Below, in pieces: positions 12,167 to 21,569 of a stretch of 64,000 nt of DNA. The translations under genes and the position numbers were made by a program. This stretch comes from Pseudoalteromonas marina (lineage in GTDB: Bacteria; Pseudomonadota; Gammaproteobacteria; Enterobacterales; Alteromonadaceae): positions 806,001-870,000 of the forward strand of contig NZ_AHCB03000005.1 of NCBI RefSeq assembly GCF_000238335.3, given 5' to 3'. Within the stretch, counting starts at the first letter, position 1. Every line of letters begins with the position of its first letter. The notes beneath the pieces are model-generated. The model did no database searches. It had not been told where the DNA came from and saw only the letters and a program-made list of their open reading frames with translations.

Positions 12167-13019
12167 CAGCCTTAGGAACGGTGACTTGCAGTTGCAAGAT
12201 ACGACGATTGTCGGCATTGGTTACTTTAAATTGGTAACCATCTATGTCTATTGTTTCACCACGGCTAGGCATATGGCCAAATGCATGTAAAACGGTGCCA
12301 CCAATAGTGTCGGCTTCTTCTGTGCTATACCCTGTACTGAAGTGCTCGTTAAAGTCATCTACTGGCGTTAAGGCCTGAACAACATGAACGTGTTTTGCAA
12401 GTTGACGAATATCTTGTTGTTCTTCTTCTTCGTCGTGCTCGTCTTCTATTTCCCCAACAATGGTTTCAAGAATATCTTCAATTGTAACGAGTCCCGATAC
12501 ACCGCCGTATTCATCAATAACGACAGCCATATGATAGCGTTGCTGACGAAATTCATTAAGCAGAGTGTCAACACGTTTGCTCTCAGGTACGACCATGGCA
12601 GGGCGTAAGTAATCGCGTATTGAAGGTAAATGCTCGTCTTTATTTAAGATAAGCGGCAGCAAATCTTTAGCAAGTAAAAAACCTTCTACGTGATCTTTGT
12701 CTTCAATCACCACAGGGAAGCGTGAGTGAGTTGAGTCAACCATCATGGGTATTAGCTCTTCAAGCGGGCTGTCGATCTCAAGAGTGACCATTTGTGAGCG
12801 CGGGATCATTATGTCTCGCACTTTAAGCTCAGATACACTAAGCACACCTTCAATCATTTCTTTTGTTTCTGGATCGATTACGTCTCGTTCTTGCGCATCG
12901 GCAATCACTTCGACCAGCTCTTCTCTATTCTGGGGTTCCCCTTGCAGCATTTGGGTTATTCTACCCAACCACGTTTTGCCAGAAGAACCCTGGCTAGATT
13001 GCGAGTTACCGTCGCTCAT
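12135..13019 (-). CDS. corC: CorC/YbeX CBS-domain protein
   Basis: This 294-residue cytoplasmic protein has two central CBS domains (about residues 65-190, including VRDIMIPRSQMVTLE and VVIDEYGGVSGLVTIEDILE) and a C-terminal transporter-associated CorC/HlyC domain. An acidic linker (EDEHDEEEEQQD) separates them. Family members were linked to magnesium and cobalt efflux; in E. coli YbeX has more recently been tied to magnesium and ribosome metabolism. The gene sits between ybeY and lnt and overlaps the latter, which fits a single operon. Confidence 0.93.
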   Translation of the reverse strand: MSDGNSQSSQGSSGKTWLGRITQMLQGEPQNREELVEVIADAQERDVIDPETKEMIEGVLSVSELKVRDIMIPRSQMVTLEIDSPLEELIPMMVDSTHSRFPVVIEDKDHVEGFLLAKDLLPLILNKDEHLPSIRDYLRPAMVVPESKRVDTLLNEFRQQRYHMAVVIDEYGGVSGLVTIEDILETIVGEIEDEHDEEEEQQDIRQLAKHVHVVQALTPVDDFNEHFSTGYSTEEADTIGGTVLHAFGHMPSRGETIDIDGYQFKVTNADNRRILQLQVTVPKADDTDSEETAN

Positions 13020-13041
13020 TGCGTCTAATTGCTCCGTTAAT

Positions 13042-13500
13042 TTAAATTTCGTCCCGGTATGGGTCTGCTATATTTAGCTCTGCAAGTAATTGCTTTTCTA
13101 TGCTTTCCATTTGCAAAGCGTCTTCACTCTTTATATGGTCAAATCCAAGTAAATGCAAGCACCCATGAATGACCATGTGGGCAAAGTGGTCATGAAATGA
13201 CTTCTCTTGCTCCACTGCTTCAGCCAATACAATGGCTGGGCAAATAACTAAGTCACCAACAAGGGGAAGCTCTATTCCTGGTGGCGCTTCAAATTCAAAC
13301 GACAATACGTTAGTGGGTTTGTTTTTACCCCGGTAGTCGTTATTAAGTTGTTGTGATTGCGCTTCGTCGCTAATTACTATGGTGAGTTCTGACTCATCAC
13401 GATATTGGCTTAACGCTTTATCAGCCCATAATGCAAATTGGGCTTCACTAGGGAGGTTGTCAAACTCACAGGCTATTTGTAAATCAAGTTCGGTTGTCAA
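13042..13500 (-). CDS. ybeY: Endoribonuclease YbeY
   Basis: This is a zinc-dependent RNase that takes part in 16S rRNA 3' maturation and ribosome quality control. It has 152 residues. The metal site HMVIHGCLHLLGFDH (H-x3-H-x5-H) lies near residue 115, and GDLVICPAIVLAEA precedes it. No ATG is available near the 5' end; translation appears to begin at a TTG four bases after the ybeZ stop, which fits coupling. The neighbours are the usual ones, ybeZ and corC. Confidence 0.94.
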   Translation of the reverse strand: MTTELDLQIACEFDNLPSEAQFALWADKALSQYRDESELTIVISDEAQSQQLNNDYRGKNKPTNVLSFEFEAPPGIELPLVGDLVICPAIVLAEAVEQEKSFHDHFAHMVIHGCLHLLGFDHIKSEDALQMESIEKQLLAELNIADPYRDEI

Positions 13501-13504
13501 AGTA

Positions 13505-14563
13505 TTACTCTTTAGTAGTAGAGTTAAGTTGAGCAGCTAGCTCGTCTTTTGCTTTTTGCTTTTCAATTCGCTTCAAGCGCTCGCTCTCATCGTTACGCTC
13601 GTATGCTTCAACAATGCGCGCAACAACAGGGTGGCGCACTACATCGTGTGCTTTGAAGTAGTTAAAACTAATTTCATCTACGCTATCGAGCACTTCTATA
13701 GCATGGCGTAGGCCAGAGCGTGTACCGCGCGGTAAATCAACTTGGGTTATATCACCAGTGATCACCGCTTTTGAATTAAACCCTATACGGGTTAAAAACA
13801 TTTTCATTTGTTCTGCTGTGGTATTTTGACTTTCATCTAAAATAATAAACGCATCGTTTAATGTACGACCACGCATATAAGCAAGGGGTGCAACTTCAAT
13901 GATATTTTTTTCTATTAGCTTTTCGACTTTTTCAAAACCGAGCATCTCGAATAGCGCATCGTAAAGCGGGCGCAGGTATGGGTCAATTTTTTGGCTTAAG
14001 TCACCAGGTAAAAAACCAAGCTTTTCACCAGCTTCTACAGCGGGGCGCGTTAACAAAATACGACGAATTTCTTGTCGCTCAAGGGCATCAACTGCGGCAG
14101 CTACTGCTAGATAGGTTTTACCTGTACCAGCAGGGCCTATACCAAAAGTAATGTCGTGATTTAATATATTGGCAACGTAAAGGCCTTGGTTGTCGTTTCG
14201 GGGCTTAATAACACCACGGCGCGTTTTTATAACCATTTCTTTGCCGTATGCACTGCTTGAAGCATCTTGCTCTAGGGCTTTAGATTCTGTAATTGCCAAG
14301 TGAACATTATCAGGTTCTATTTCACCAATAACACCGCGTACAGGTTGAGTATCAACATATAGATTTTTTAAGATTTCGACCGCAGAGGCACTATTGAGTA
14401 GTTTTCCCGTTACTTTAAAAAAGTTGTCACGGTGAATAATTTCAACAGCTAGGCGGCGTTCAATTTGTTTGATGTTTTCGTCAAACGGGCCACATAAAGA
14501 AGATAGGCGTTTGTTATCGGCAGGTTCTAAATAAATCTCTAATGTTTTTAACTGATTACTCAA
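13505..14563 (-). CDS. ybeZ: PhoH-like ATPase YbeZ
   Basis: This 352-residue cytoplasmic ATPase of the PhoH family is thought to act with YbeY in RNA metabolism. The Walker A motif GPAGTGKT lies near residue 143 and the Walker B-like segment is AFIILDESQNTT. An N-terminal KH-like region precedes the ATPase domain. The reading frame opens with TTG, supported by AGGA seven bases upstream; no ATG is found nearby. The C-terminal tail is highly charged (RLKRIEKQKAKDELAA). Confidence 0.93.
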   Translation of the reverse strand: MSNQLKTLEIYLEPADNKRLSSLCGPFDENIKQIERRLAVEIIHRDNFFKVTGKLLNSASAVEILKNLYVDTQPVRGVIGEIEPDNVHLAITESKALEQDASSSAYGKEMVIKTRRGVIKPRNDNQGLYVANILNHDITFGIGPAGTGKTYLAVAAAVDALERQEIRRILLTRPAVEAGEKLGFLPGDLSQKIDPYLRPLYDALFEMLGFEKVEKLIEKNIIEVAPLAYMRGRTLNDAFIILDESQNTTAEQMKMFLTRIGFNSKAVITGDITQVDLPRGTRSGLRHAIEVLDSVDEISFNYFKAHDVVRHPVVARIVEAYERNDESERLKRIEKQKAKDELAAQLNSTTKE

Positions 14564-14614
14564 AATTGCTTCCTATAGAACGGCGCCAGTATTTACTGGC
14601 GCTAGGTATATTGA

Positions 14615-16063
14615 CTAAGGAACGAAAGTAGCTACGCCAATCTCGTTAACAGTCTCTGGTTTTGGCTCACTGCTTGCTGCTTTGGTTAAAATAGCTGATG
14701 GAGCGATATCGCGTCGTAAGTTCATTTCTGATTCTGTACGAATTAAGTCACCACGTAAAGAGTTAGGCAGTGCTTCAGTGATACGTACGTCAACGAACTG
14801 GCCGATCACCGAATGTGGACCAACAAAGTTAACAACACGGTTATTCTCGGTACGACCGCGTAATTCCATTGGATTCTTTTTCGATGGACCTTCAACCAAA
14901 ATACGCTGTTCTGTATCGAACATTTGGCGGCTAATGTGCTGTGCCATTTGTGTAATACGGTTCTGTAACAGGTATAAGCGTTCTTTTTTCTCTTGCTCAG
15001 TTACGTCGTCTGGTAAGTCGGCAGCAGGCGTACCAGGGCGTGCGCTGTAAATAAAGCTAAAGCTCATATCAAACCCAATATCGTTGATAAGGTTCATCGT
15101 GGCTTCAAAATCAGCTTTACTCTCTCCCGGGAACCCGATGATGAAATCTGACGACATGCTTAAGTTAGGGCGAATTTTACGCAGCTTTCTAATTGTTGAT
15201 TTGTATTCAAGTGCCGTATGGCCGCGTTTCATTAGGTTTAGTATACGGTCAGAGCCACTTTGTACCGGTAAGTGTAAGTGATCTACAAGCTCTGGTACGT
15301 CAGCATATGCATCTATAATATCTGGTGTAAACTCTACTGGATGCGATGTTGTATAACGAATACGGTCAATACCATCAATTGCAGCAATTAATCGAATTAA
15401 ATCGGAGAAGTAACAAATGTCGCCATCGTGAGTATCACCACGGTATGCGTTCACATTTTGCCCCAATAGATTTACTTCACGCACGCCTTGCTCTGCAAGT
15501 TGTGCCACTTCAAGGAGTACGTCATCAACTGGGCGGCTAACTTCTTCGCCACGGGTATAAGGTACAACACAAAAGGTACAATACTTAGAACACCCTTCCA
15601 TTATTGATACAAACGCAGAAGGGCCCTCAGCTTTTGGCTCAGGTAGGCGGTCAAACTTTTCAATTTCTGGGAACGAAATATCAACAACTGACGAACCTTT
15701 ATTACCTTGCACTTGCTTAATCATTTCAGGTAAACGGTGCAGTGTTTGTGGGCCAAAAATAACATCTACAAATGGAGCTCGCTGGCGAATAGAATCACCT
15801 TCTTGAGAGGCAACACAACCGCCTACACCAATAATTAGCTCTGGCTTGTCGTCTTTTAACAACTTCCAACGGCCTAATTGGTGAAATACTTTTTCTTGTG
15901 CTTTTTCACGAATTGAACAGGTGTTAAGTAAGATTACGTCGGCATCTGTTGCATCTTCAGTTAGCTGGTAGCCATTGGTGGCATCTAAAAGTTCAGCCAT
16001 TTTCTGAGAGTCGTATTCGTTCATCTGACAACCCCAGGTTTTGATATGCAGCTTTTTGCTCAT
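14615..16063 (-). CDS. miaB: tRNA-2-methylthio-N6-isopentenyladenosine synthase
   Basis: This radical-SAM enzyme adds the methylthio group to i6A37 in tRNAs that read UNN codons; the tRNA-Leu(UAG) in this window is outside the usual substrate set because of its A36 identity requirement. It has 482 residues. The N-terminal UPF0004 domain opens with [11 protein letters not shown] (Cys12). The radical-SAM cluster is CSKYCTFC near residue 160, and a TRAM domain lies near the C-terminus. It is the first gene of the miaB-ybeZ-ybeY-corC-lnt unit and is divergent from ubiF. A promoter with near-consensus boxes stands about 120 bases upstream. Confidence 0.96.
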   Translation of the reverse strand: MSKKLHIKTWGCQMNEYDSQKMAELLDATNGYQLTEDATDADVILLNTCSIREKAQEKVFHQLGRWKLLKDDKPELIIGVGGCVASQEGDSIRQRAPFVDVIFGPQTLHRLPEMIKQVQGNKGSSVVDISFPEIEKFDRLPEPKAEGPSAFVSIMEGCSKYCTFCVVPYTRGEEVSRPVDDVLLEVAQLAEQGVREVNLLGQNVNAYRGDTHDGDICYFSDLIRLIAAIDGIDRIRYTTSHPVEFTPDIIDAYADVPELVDHLHLPVQSGSDRILNLMKRGHTALEYKSTIRKLRKIRPNLSMSSDFIIGFPGESKADFEATMNLINDIGFDMSFSFIYSARPGTPAADLPDDVTEQEKKERLYLLQNRITQMAQHISRQMFDTEQRILVEGPSKKNPMELRGRTENNRVVNFVGPHSVIGQFVDVRITEALPNSLRGDLIRTESEMNLRRDIAPSAILTKAASSEPKPETVNEIGVATFVP

Positions 16064-16125
16064 TGAAATTTAGCCTCGTGTTCAATTCGATAATGGCACA
16101 AATATGTGCTTGAAACAGAATTAAG

Positions 16126-16145
16126 GAGCAAGCTTGCTCACTTAA
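16126..16145. repeat. Palindrome in the miaB 5' untranslated region
   Basis: GAGCAAGCTTGCTC is a perfect 14-base palindrome at 16126-16139. It is flanked by TTAAG (16121-16125) and CTTAA (16141-16145), which extend the pairing with a one-base bulge. It lies between the predicted miaB promoter and the start codon, so it would be transcribed. It could be an RNA hairpin or a protein-binding site. Confidence 0.55.
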
Positions 16146-16182
16146 AGGACGCGTATTTTAGCTGGATACCCGCCCAGATCCA

Positions 16183-16210
16183 AGTATAGTTTTCATGTTT
16201 GTGATCTCAA
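16183..16210 (-). promoter_or_regulatory. Predicted sigma-70 promoter of miaB
   Basis: Read on the minus strand, TTGAGA (16205-16210) and TATACT (16183-16188) are separated by 16 bases. Each box differs from consensus at one position. Transcription would begin near 16176 and give a leader of about 110 bases before miaB. Confidence 0.6.
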
Positions 16211-16307
16211 ATCAAACTCAGACGAGTTTAATAGCTTGATAGTTATATACTCTCGCACTATAGCGGTGAGTTACGGTACAATTAAAATAGATTAACGTAT
16301 TAACAAA

Positions 16308-17489
16308 ATGATGAAAAACATGACTCAAAATAATGTGATAGTGGTTGGCGGCGGCATGGTTGGTGCGGCAATGGCAATAAAATTAGCACAACAGGGTAAG
16401 TCAGTGCGCATTATCGAAAAACACCTAATCGATCCGCCTCATGTTTTGAGTAATGACAACGTTGATATAAGAGTATCGGCTATTAATCGTTTTTCTGAAA
16501 AGTTACTCGATGGTTTAGGGGCTATGCCCATTTTAAGAAAAGGCCGGATTGCGCCATACCAACAGTTAGAAGCTTTTGAACGCGGCGACGATAAATTGTT
16601 ATTTGATTGCGCCGACATTAATACCACGCATTTGGGCCACTTAATCGAAAACAGTTTAATACAAGCCAGTTTATGGATGCAGTTTGAGCAATACGATATT
16701 GAAGTCATCGAGCAAAAACAGGTTGTTAGTAAAATTGAACAAAATGCCGATTCGATTACCTTGGTATATGGCGAGCAACGTTATACCGCAAGCTTAGTGG
16801 TTGCAGCCGATGGCGGACAATCACAATTACGAACTAAAGCAAATATTGGTGTAACCGGTTGGCAGTACCAGCAGCAATGTATGGGCGTACTTATTAAATT
16901 GGACGCGCCTCAACAAATAAAGACATGGCAGCAATTTACGCCATCAGGCCCGTTGGCTTTTTTACCTATGCAAGCACCTTACGCTAATTTAATTTGGTAT
17001 GACGATGCCAACACATTAAACACATTTAAAGGATTAGATGGAGCACAATTAAAAAGTCATATTTTGGCTAAGTTCCCTGGCCTTGTAGGCGATTTTGAAG
17101 TGCAAAGTCATGCTGTGTTTCCAATTACTCGTCAACATGCTAATAATTATTCTTATGGTCGTTTGGTGTTAGTAGGCGATGCTGCGCACACTATTAATCC
17201 ATTGGCTGGGCAGGGCGTTAACTTGGGTTTCCAGGACGTGGTCGCCTTAGCCACTATATTAAATGATGCAACCGACGTCGGATGCGCGTTAAAGCTGCAA
17301 GAGTACGAACGCACTCGCCGAAAAGCTAACTTATTAATGATGAGTATGATGGATGCCTGCTATTTTGGTTTTTCAAACCAAATAGCCCCACTAAAATGGG
17401 CGCGTAGCCAATTTTTAAAAATGGCTAACAATACTGGGGTGGTAAAAAACTGGGTATTAAAGTACGCAATTAGCGGTGAATTTAGCTAA
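16308..17489 (+). CDS. ubiF: FAD-dependent ubiquinone-biosynthesis hydroxylase, UbiF type
   Basis: This flavin monooxygenase of the UbiH/UbiF/VisC group has 393 residues. It has the dinucleotide fold VVGGGMVGAAMA near residue 12, the second FAD motif GDAAHTINPLAGQGVNLGFQ near residue 290, and the DG motif VVAADGGQSQLR near residue 165. UbiF hydroxylates C6 of the ubiquinone ring; I chose it over UbiH because E. coli ubiF is also divergent from miaB. Three in-frame ATGs (16308, 16311, 16320) are possible and no Shine-Dalgarno site decides between them. Confidence 0.85.
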   Translation: MMKNMTQNNVIVVGGGMVGAAMAIKLAQQGKSVRIIEKHLIDPPHVLSNDNVDIRVSAINRFSEKLLDGLGAMPILRKGRIAPYQQLEAFERGDDKLLFDCADINTTHLGHLIENSLIQASLWMQFEQYDIEVIEQKQVVSKIEQNADSITLVYGEQRYTASLVVAADGGQSQLRTKANIGVTGWQYQQQCMGVLIKLDAPQQIKTWQQFTPSGPLAFLPMQAPYANLIWYDDANTLNTFKGLDGAQLKSHILAKFPGLVGDFEVQSHAVFPITRQHANNYSYGRLVLVGDAAHTINPLAGQGVNLGFQDVVALATILNDATDVGCALKLQEYERTRRKANLLMMSMMDACYFGFSNQIAPLKWARSQFLKMANNTGVVKNWVLKYAISGEFS

Positions 17490-17569
17490 GAATATGCGTT
17501 TACATTTAAGATATGTATTTTACTCATTAAACCAATTTGTAATCCTTTGACTATTCAGCCCTTAAAATG

Positions 17570-17596
17570 AGAGCTTAAAAGTTATTTTAAAGCTCT
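17570..17596 (+). terminator. Possible terminator after ubiF
   Basis: AGAGCTTAAAA and TTTTAAAGCTCT form a stem with a one-base bulge around a short loop. The sequence that follows is T-rich but interrupted. It may be a weak terminator. Confidence 0.4.
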
Positions 17597-17670
17597 TAAT
17601 CCTAATTTTATTTCCCTTTTACGTATATTTGCCATACTCAAGTAATAAGAAGTCTTTAGCTTGAGGGCCT

Positions 17671-19245
17671 ATGGAAAGTTTATTAATTGTAATCTTATTA
17701 GGTATTTTGCTTTTAGGTTTTAGCATTCAGCCAATAATAACAATATGCAAAAAGACTAAAAATATGGCATGGAGTTTACTTCTTGCTTTAGTTGTTTTAT
17801 TTATTTTTGGGTATTGTTGGATATTACATTATTTTGCAAATAACACTTTAGATAACTTGGTCTTAATTAGTATCTCACTCATTTTATTAGGAGGGGGTAT
17901 TTTTGTATTTCTAATAATGCGCCTCAGCTTAAAAAGTATTTTAGAAATAGAAAAGTCTGAAAATCATCAACGATTCCTAGCAGAGCATGACAGCTTAACA
18001 AGCCTCCCTAATCGCAAATGTTTTTTTAATCTATTGATTCAGCATATTAATAATGAGCAACCATTTAGTTTATTTTTATTTGATTTAAGTAATTTTAAAC
18101 GTGTAAATGAGCTCTACGGTAATAGCTTAGGAGATGAATTGTTGTGCATATTCTCCAAAACATTAAATCTAAATTTATTAAACATAGGTGAACTGCACCG
18201 AATTGGCGGTGATGAATTTGCGTTAATTTTAGATTCAGCAAATGAGCAAGATATTTATGATTGTATAGACGTTATAAAGGGTTCTGTTGAAGAGCCTTTT
18301 TTAATTAGTGCGCAAAAAGTATGGTTAAAGCTAAAAGTCGGCGTTAGCTCATATCCTCAAGATGCGTTTTATGCCAATGAGTTATTTAAAAATGCAGATT
18401 TAGCTTTACTTGAAGCTAAAAGCACACAGCAGTTATTTGTTAATTATTTTGAAGGATTGAGTGAAAGGGCTGATAACTTTCTTGATATGACTACAAAAAT
18501 AAAAAGCGCCCTTATAAACCATGAATTTGAGCTTTATTTTCAGCCAATATTTTGCACTCGTTTTGACGAAATACATGGTGCAGAAGTATTAATTAGGTGG
18601 CCGCAGAAGGACGGTTCGTTTATTACTCCTGATCAATTTATCAAAGTGGCTGAGCGTACGGGGATGATTCTTAATATCACTCAATGGGTTGTAATTGAAA
18701 CAATAAAAAATTTACAGCGTTTAAAATCGTTAGGTTTTACTGGCACCATGCACGTAAATTTATCAACACGAGACCTTGAAAGTGAGAGCTTTGTGCAGTT
18801 TATAGAAGAGCTCCTTAAAGAGGACCCTACGTTAAGTAACTACATTGTTTTTGAAATTACAGAAGGTGCAATGATGACTGACTTGGAGGCTGCTCGAGCA
18901 ATGATGTATAAACTTAACAGTCGTGGATTTGAATTTAGTGTAGATGACTTTGGTACCGGGTTTTCTTCCTTATCTTTACTGCGAGAGCTACCTATAAATC
19001 AAATTAAAATAGATCGGTCTTTCATTAATAATATGCTTACTAAAATAGCTGATTATGCAATTGTAGAATCGACGTTATTTTTAGCACATAGGCTCAATTG
19101 TAATGTGGTTGCAGAAGGAATCGAAACGAAGGAGCTACAAGAAGCACTTAAATCAATGAATTGTGAATTCCTTCAAGGCTATTATTTTAGCAAGCCACTA
19201 CCTTTAGGGCGCTTTATAGAGAAATACTTAAATAAAGGCAGCTAA
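17671..19245 (+). CDS. Membrane GGDEF-EAL cyclic di-GMP protein
   Basis: This 524-residue protein begins with about three membrane helices (residues 3-22, 32-55 and 62-85). A GGDEF domain follows (HDSLTSLPNRK near residue 110, intact RIGGDEFAL near residue 185), then a C-terminal EAL domain. The EAL signature reads EVL (GAEVLIRW), and FEITEGAMM, DDFGTGFSSL, KIDRSF and AEGIET are all present, so phosphodiesterase activity is plausible. No RxxD inhibitory site precedes GGDEF. It has no separate sensor domain beyond the membrane part. The gene stands alone between ubiF and the tRNA array. The balance of synthesis and breakdown cannot be read from the sequence. Confidence 0.88.
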   Translation: MESLLIVILLGILLLGFSIQPIITICKKTKNMAWSLLLALVVLFIFGYCWILHYFANNTLDNLVLISISLILLGGGIFVFLIMRLSLKSILEIEKSENHQRFLAEHDSLTSLPNRKCFFNLLIQHINNEQPFSLFLFDLSNFKRVNELYGNSLGDELLCIFSKTLNLNLLNIGELHRIGGDEFALILDSANEQDIYDCIDVIKGSVEEPFLISAQKVWLKLKVGVSSYPQDAFYANELFKNADLALLEAKSTQQLFVNYFEGLSERADNFLDMTTKIKSALINHEFELYFQPIFCTRFDEIHGAEVLIRWPQKDGSFITPDQFIKVAERTGMILNITQWVVIETIKNLQRLKSLGFTGTMHVNLSTRDLESESFVQFIEELLKEDPTLSNYIVFEITEGAMMTDLEAARAMMYKLNSRGFEFSVDDFGTGFSSLSLLRELPINQIKIDRSFINNMLTKIADYAIVESTLFLAHRLNCNVVAEGIETKELQEALKSMNCEFLQGYYFSKPLPLGRFIEKYLNKGS

Positions 19246-19547
19246 AGCATTATGTAGTAATAGCAATGCGTAATAAAATTTATGAGACTAAACTTGATGT
19301 TAGTAGTATTGAGATTTTTAATAAAACGACTAAGTAACTCAATTTTCACTATGAATCAGCAGTGTTTTTATTTACAGAATTAAATTATTAAACGTATTAT
19401 TTTTTCAATCAGCTTCAGTACATTTATATCACGAGGTGTTTAGCGACTGATCTTAAAATATTGAATTAGTTGGATAGATTTTATAGAAGATGATCTATTG
19501 GATGATAGAATTTATTTTAGATAGTACAAAGGAGACGGTTAGAAAAT
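19246..19547. other. Non-coding gap between GGDEF-EAL gene and tRNA array
   Basis: These 302 bases are AT-rich. They lie downstream of both the GGDEF-EAL gene and the minus-strand tRNA array. I found no clear terminator hairpin for either unit and no gene. Confidence 0.45.
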
Positions 19548-19622
19548 TGGCTGGGATACCAGGATTTGAACCTGGGAATGCCAGGATCAAAACCTGGTGC
19601 CTTACCGCTTGGCGATATCCCA
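19548..19622 (-). tRNA. tRNA-Gln(TTG), copy 1
   Basis: This is a 75-base cloverleaf with a 7-bp acceptor stem (TGGGATA/TATCCCA), anticodon TTG in the loop TTTTGAT, a GTTCGAAT T loop and encoded CCA. It is the last gene of the array in the direction of transcription. Confidence 0.97.
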
Positions 19623-19661
19623 ACTTTAAATTTGGATGAGTTTTAGTTCTAATTAAGAACG

Positions 19662-19746
<85 letters not shown>

Positions 19747-19784
19747 AGTTCTATTCTTTATCAACATTCTTTGGTAGAAGAAGT

Positions 19785-19859
19785 TGGCTGGGATACCAGG
19801 ATTTGAACCTGGGAATGCCAGGATCAAAACCTGGTGCCTTACCGCTTGGCGATATCCCA
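19785..19859 (-). tRNA. tRNA-Gln(TTG), copy 2
   Basis: The body is identical to Gln copy 1, with anticodon TTG and encoded CCA. It lies in the first unit of the 238-bp tandem repeat. Confidence 0.97.
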
Positions 19860-19899
19860 ACAAAGAAATATTTGATTGTTTTAGTTCTAATCAAGAACG

Positions 19900-19984
<85 letters not shown>

Positions 19985-20022
19985 AGTTCTATTCTTTATC
20001 AACATTCTTTGGTAGAAGAAGT

Positions 20023-20097
20023 TGGCTGGGATACCAGGATTTGAACCTGGGAATGCCAGGATCAAAACCTGGTGCCTTACCGCTTGGCGATATCCCA
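20023..20097 (-). tRNA. tRNA-Gln(TTG), copy 3
   Basis: Identical to Gln copy 1. It lies in the second unit of the 238-bp tandem repeat. Confidence 0.97.
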
Positions 20098-20137
20098 ACA
20101 AAGAAATATTTGATTGTTTTAGTTCTAATCAAGAACG

Positions 20138-20222
<85 letters not shown>

Positions 20223-20287
20223 ATATAGTTTTATGTTTATACTCATAACAGAGTTATTCTTTAACAACACTCTTTGGTAGAAGAAGT

Positions 20288-20362
20288 TGGCTGGGATACC
20301 AGGATTTGAACCTGGGAATGCCAGGATCAAAACCTGGTGCCTTACCGCTTGGCGATATCCCA
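20288..20362 (-). tRNA. tRNA-Gln(TTG), copy 4
   Basis: Identical to Gln copy 1. It lies in the first unit of the 265-bp tandem repeat. Confidence 0.97.
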
Positions 20363-20402
20363 ACAAAGAATTAGCTGATAGTTTTAGTTCTAATCAAGAA
20401 CA

Positions 20403-20487
<85 letters not shown>

Positions 20488-20552
20488 ATATAGTTTTATG
20501 TTTATACTCATAACAGAGTTATTCTTTAACAACACTCTTTGGTAGAAGAAGT

Positions 20553-20627
20553 TGGCTGGGATACCAGGATTTGAACCTGGGAATGCCAGGATCAAAACCT
20601 GGTGCCTTACCGCTTGGCGATATCCCA
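20553..20627 (-). tRNA. tRNA-Gln(TTG), copy 5
   Basis: Identical to Gln copy 1. It lies in the second unit of the 265-bp tandem repeat. Confidence 0.97.
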
Positions 20628-20667
20628 ACAAAGAATTAGCTGATAGTTTTAGTTCTAATCAAGAACA

Positions 20668-20752
<85 letters not shown>

Positions 20753-20845
20753 ATTTTAACTTTGAATAATCAAAGAAAGGTAGTTATTTTAAACTCTTCA
20801 TTGAGTTGCAATTTAACTCTTGCAGAGCCAATTCTTAAAAAGAAA

Positions 20846-20922
20846 TGGTGGCTAAGACGGGATTTGAACCTGTGACCCCATCATTATGAGTGATGTGCTC
20901 TAACCAGCTGAGCTACTTAGCC
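20846..20922 (-). tRNA. Elongator tRNA-Met(CAT), copy 1
   Basis: This 77-base tRNA has anticodon CAT in the loop CTCATAA and acceptor stem GGCTAAG/CTTAGCC fully paired, which marks an elongator rather than an initiator. CCA is encoded. Only five bases separate it from Gln copy 6. A CAT anticodon can also indicate tRNA-Ile2; the close match to the E. coli metT/metU type favours Met. Confidence 0.93.
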
Positions 20923-20927
20923 ATTGT

Positions 20928-21002
20928 TGGCTGGGATACCAGGATTTGAACCTGGGAATGCCAGGATCAAAACCTGGTGCCTTACCGCTTGGCGATATCC
21001 CA
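20928..21002 (-). tRNA. tRNA-Gln(TTG), copy 6
   Basis: Identical to the other Gln copies. It begins the older Met-Leu-Gln module of the array. Confidence 0.97.
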
Positions 21003-21042
21003 ACAATAAACAACTGATAGTTTTAATTCTTATCAAGAATAA

Positions 21043-21127
<85 letters not shown>

Positions 21128-21174
21128 ACACAAGGTAGTTATTTTAAACTCTTCATTGAGCAACAAAAAATAAA

Positions 21175-21251
21175 TGGTGGCTAAGACGGGATTTGAACCT
21201 GTGACCCCATCATTATGAGTGATGTGCTCTAACCAGCTGAGCTACTTAGCC
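21175..21251 (-). tRNA. Elongator tRNA-Met(CAT), copy 2
   Basis: Identical in body to Met copy 1. It is the first gene of the array; its 5' end lies about 33 bases from the predicted start of transcription. Confidence 0.93.
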
Positions 21252-21290
21252 ATCTTTTTTGTTAGCACTTCATCGCTGAGTGCGGGGCGT

Positions 21291-21319
21291 ATTATGCTGA
21301 CATGACCCAAATTCGTCAA
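21291..21319 (-). promoter_or_regulatory. Promoter of the Met/Leu/Gln tRNA array
   Basis: On the minus strand TTGACG (21314-21319) and CATAAT (21291-21296) are exactly 17 bases apart. A GC-rich discriminator (ACGCCCCGC) follows the -10 box, as in stringently controlled stable-RNA promoters. The start site would be near 21284. Confidence 0.85.
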
Positions 21320-21511
21320 CACCTTTTTTGCAAAAAAACGCTTAACTGTGTTTGTTTGCAGGAAAATTAAGCTAACAGGCTAAATTTTAATAAAAACGAC
21401 GTTTTTTTAACACCGATTAAAGAGGAAGTATAACAGGTTACGCTTTTTTAAAATTAACTTAGTGTTATTTATCCCCTAAAAGCTGACAGCGTATATACGT
21501 TTAAAAACAAA

Positions 21512-21535
21512 AAAGGCTCGTAAAAACGAGCCTTT
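21512..21535 (-). terminator. Terminator of ychF
   Basis: A 9-bp stem (AAAGGCTCG and its complement) encloses a 6-base loop. On the minus strand it is followed by a T run, which is the expected orientation for ending the pth-ychF transcript. Confidence 0.88.
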
Positions 21536-21569
21536 AAAATTTATTTCCCTAAATAGAGGGAATAAATAC

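Larger units (their letters stand above)
21252..21569. other. Non-coding gap between tRNA array and ychF
   Basis: These 318 bases contain the tRNA-array promoter on the left and the ychF terminator on the right. The AT-rich middle (about 21330-21500) shows nothing I recognise. Confidence 0.5.
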
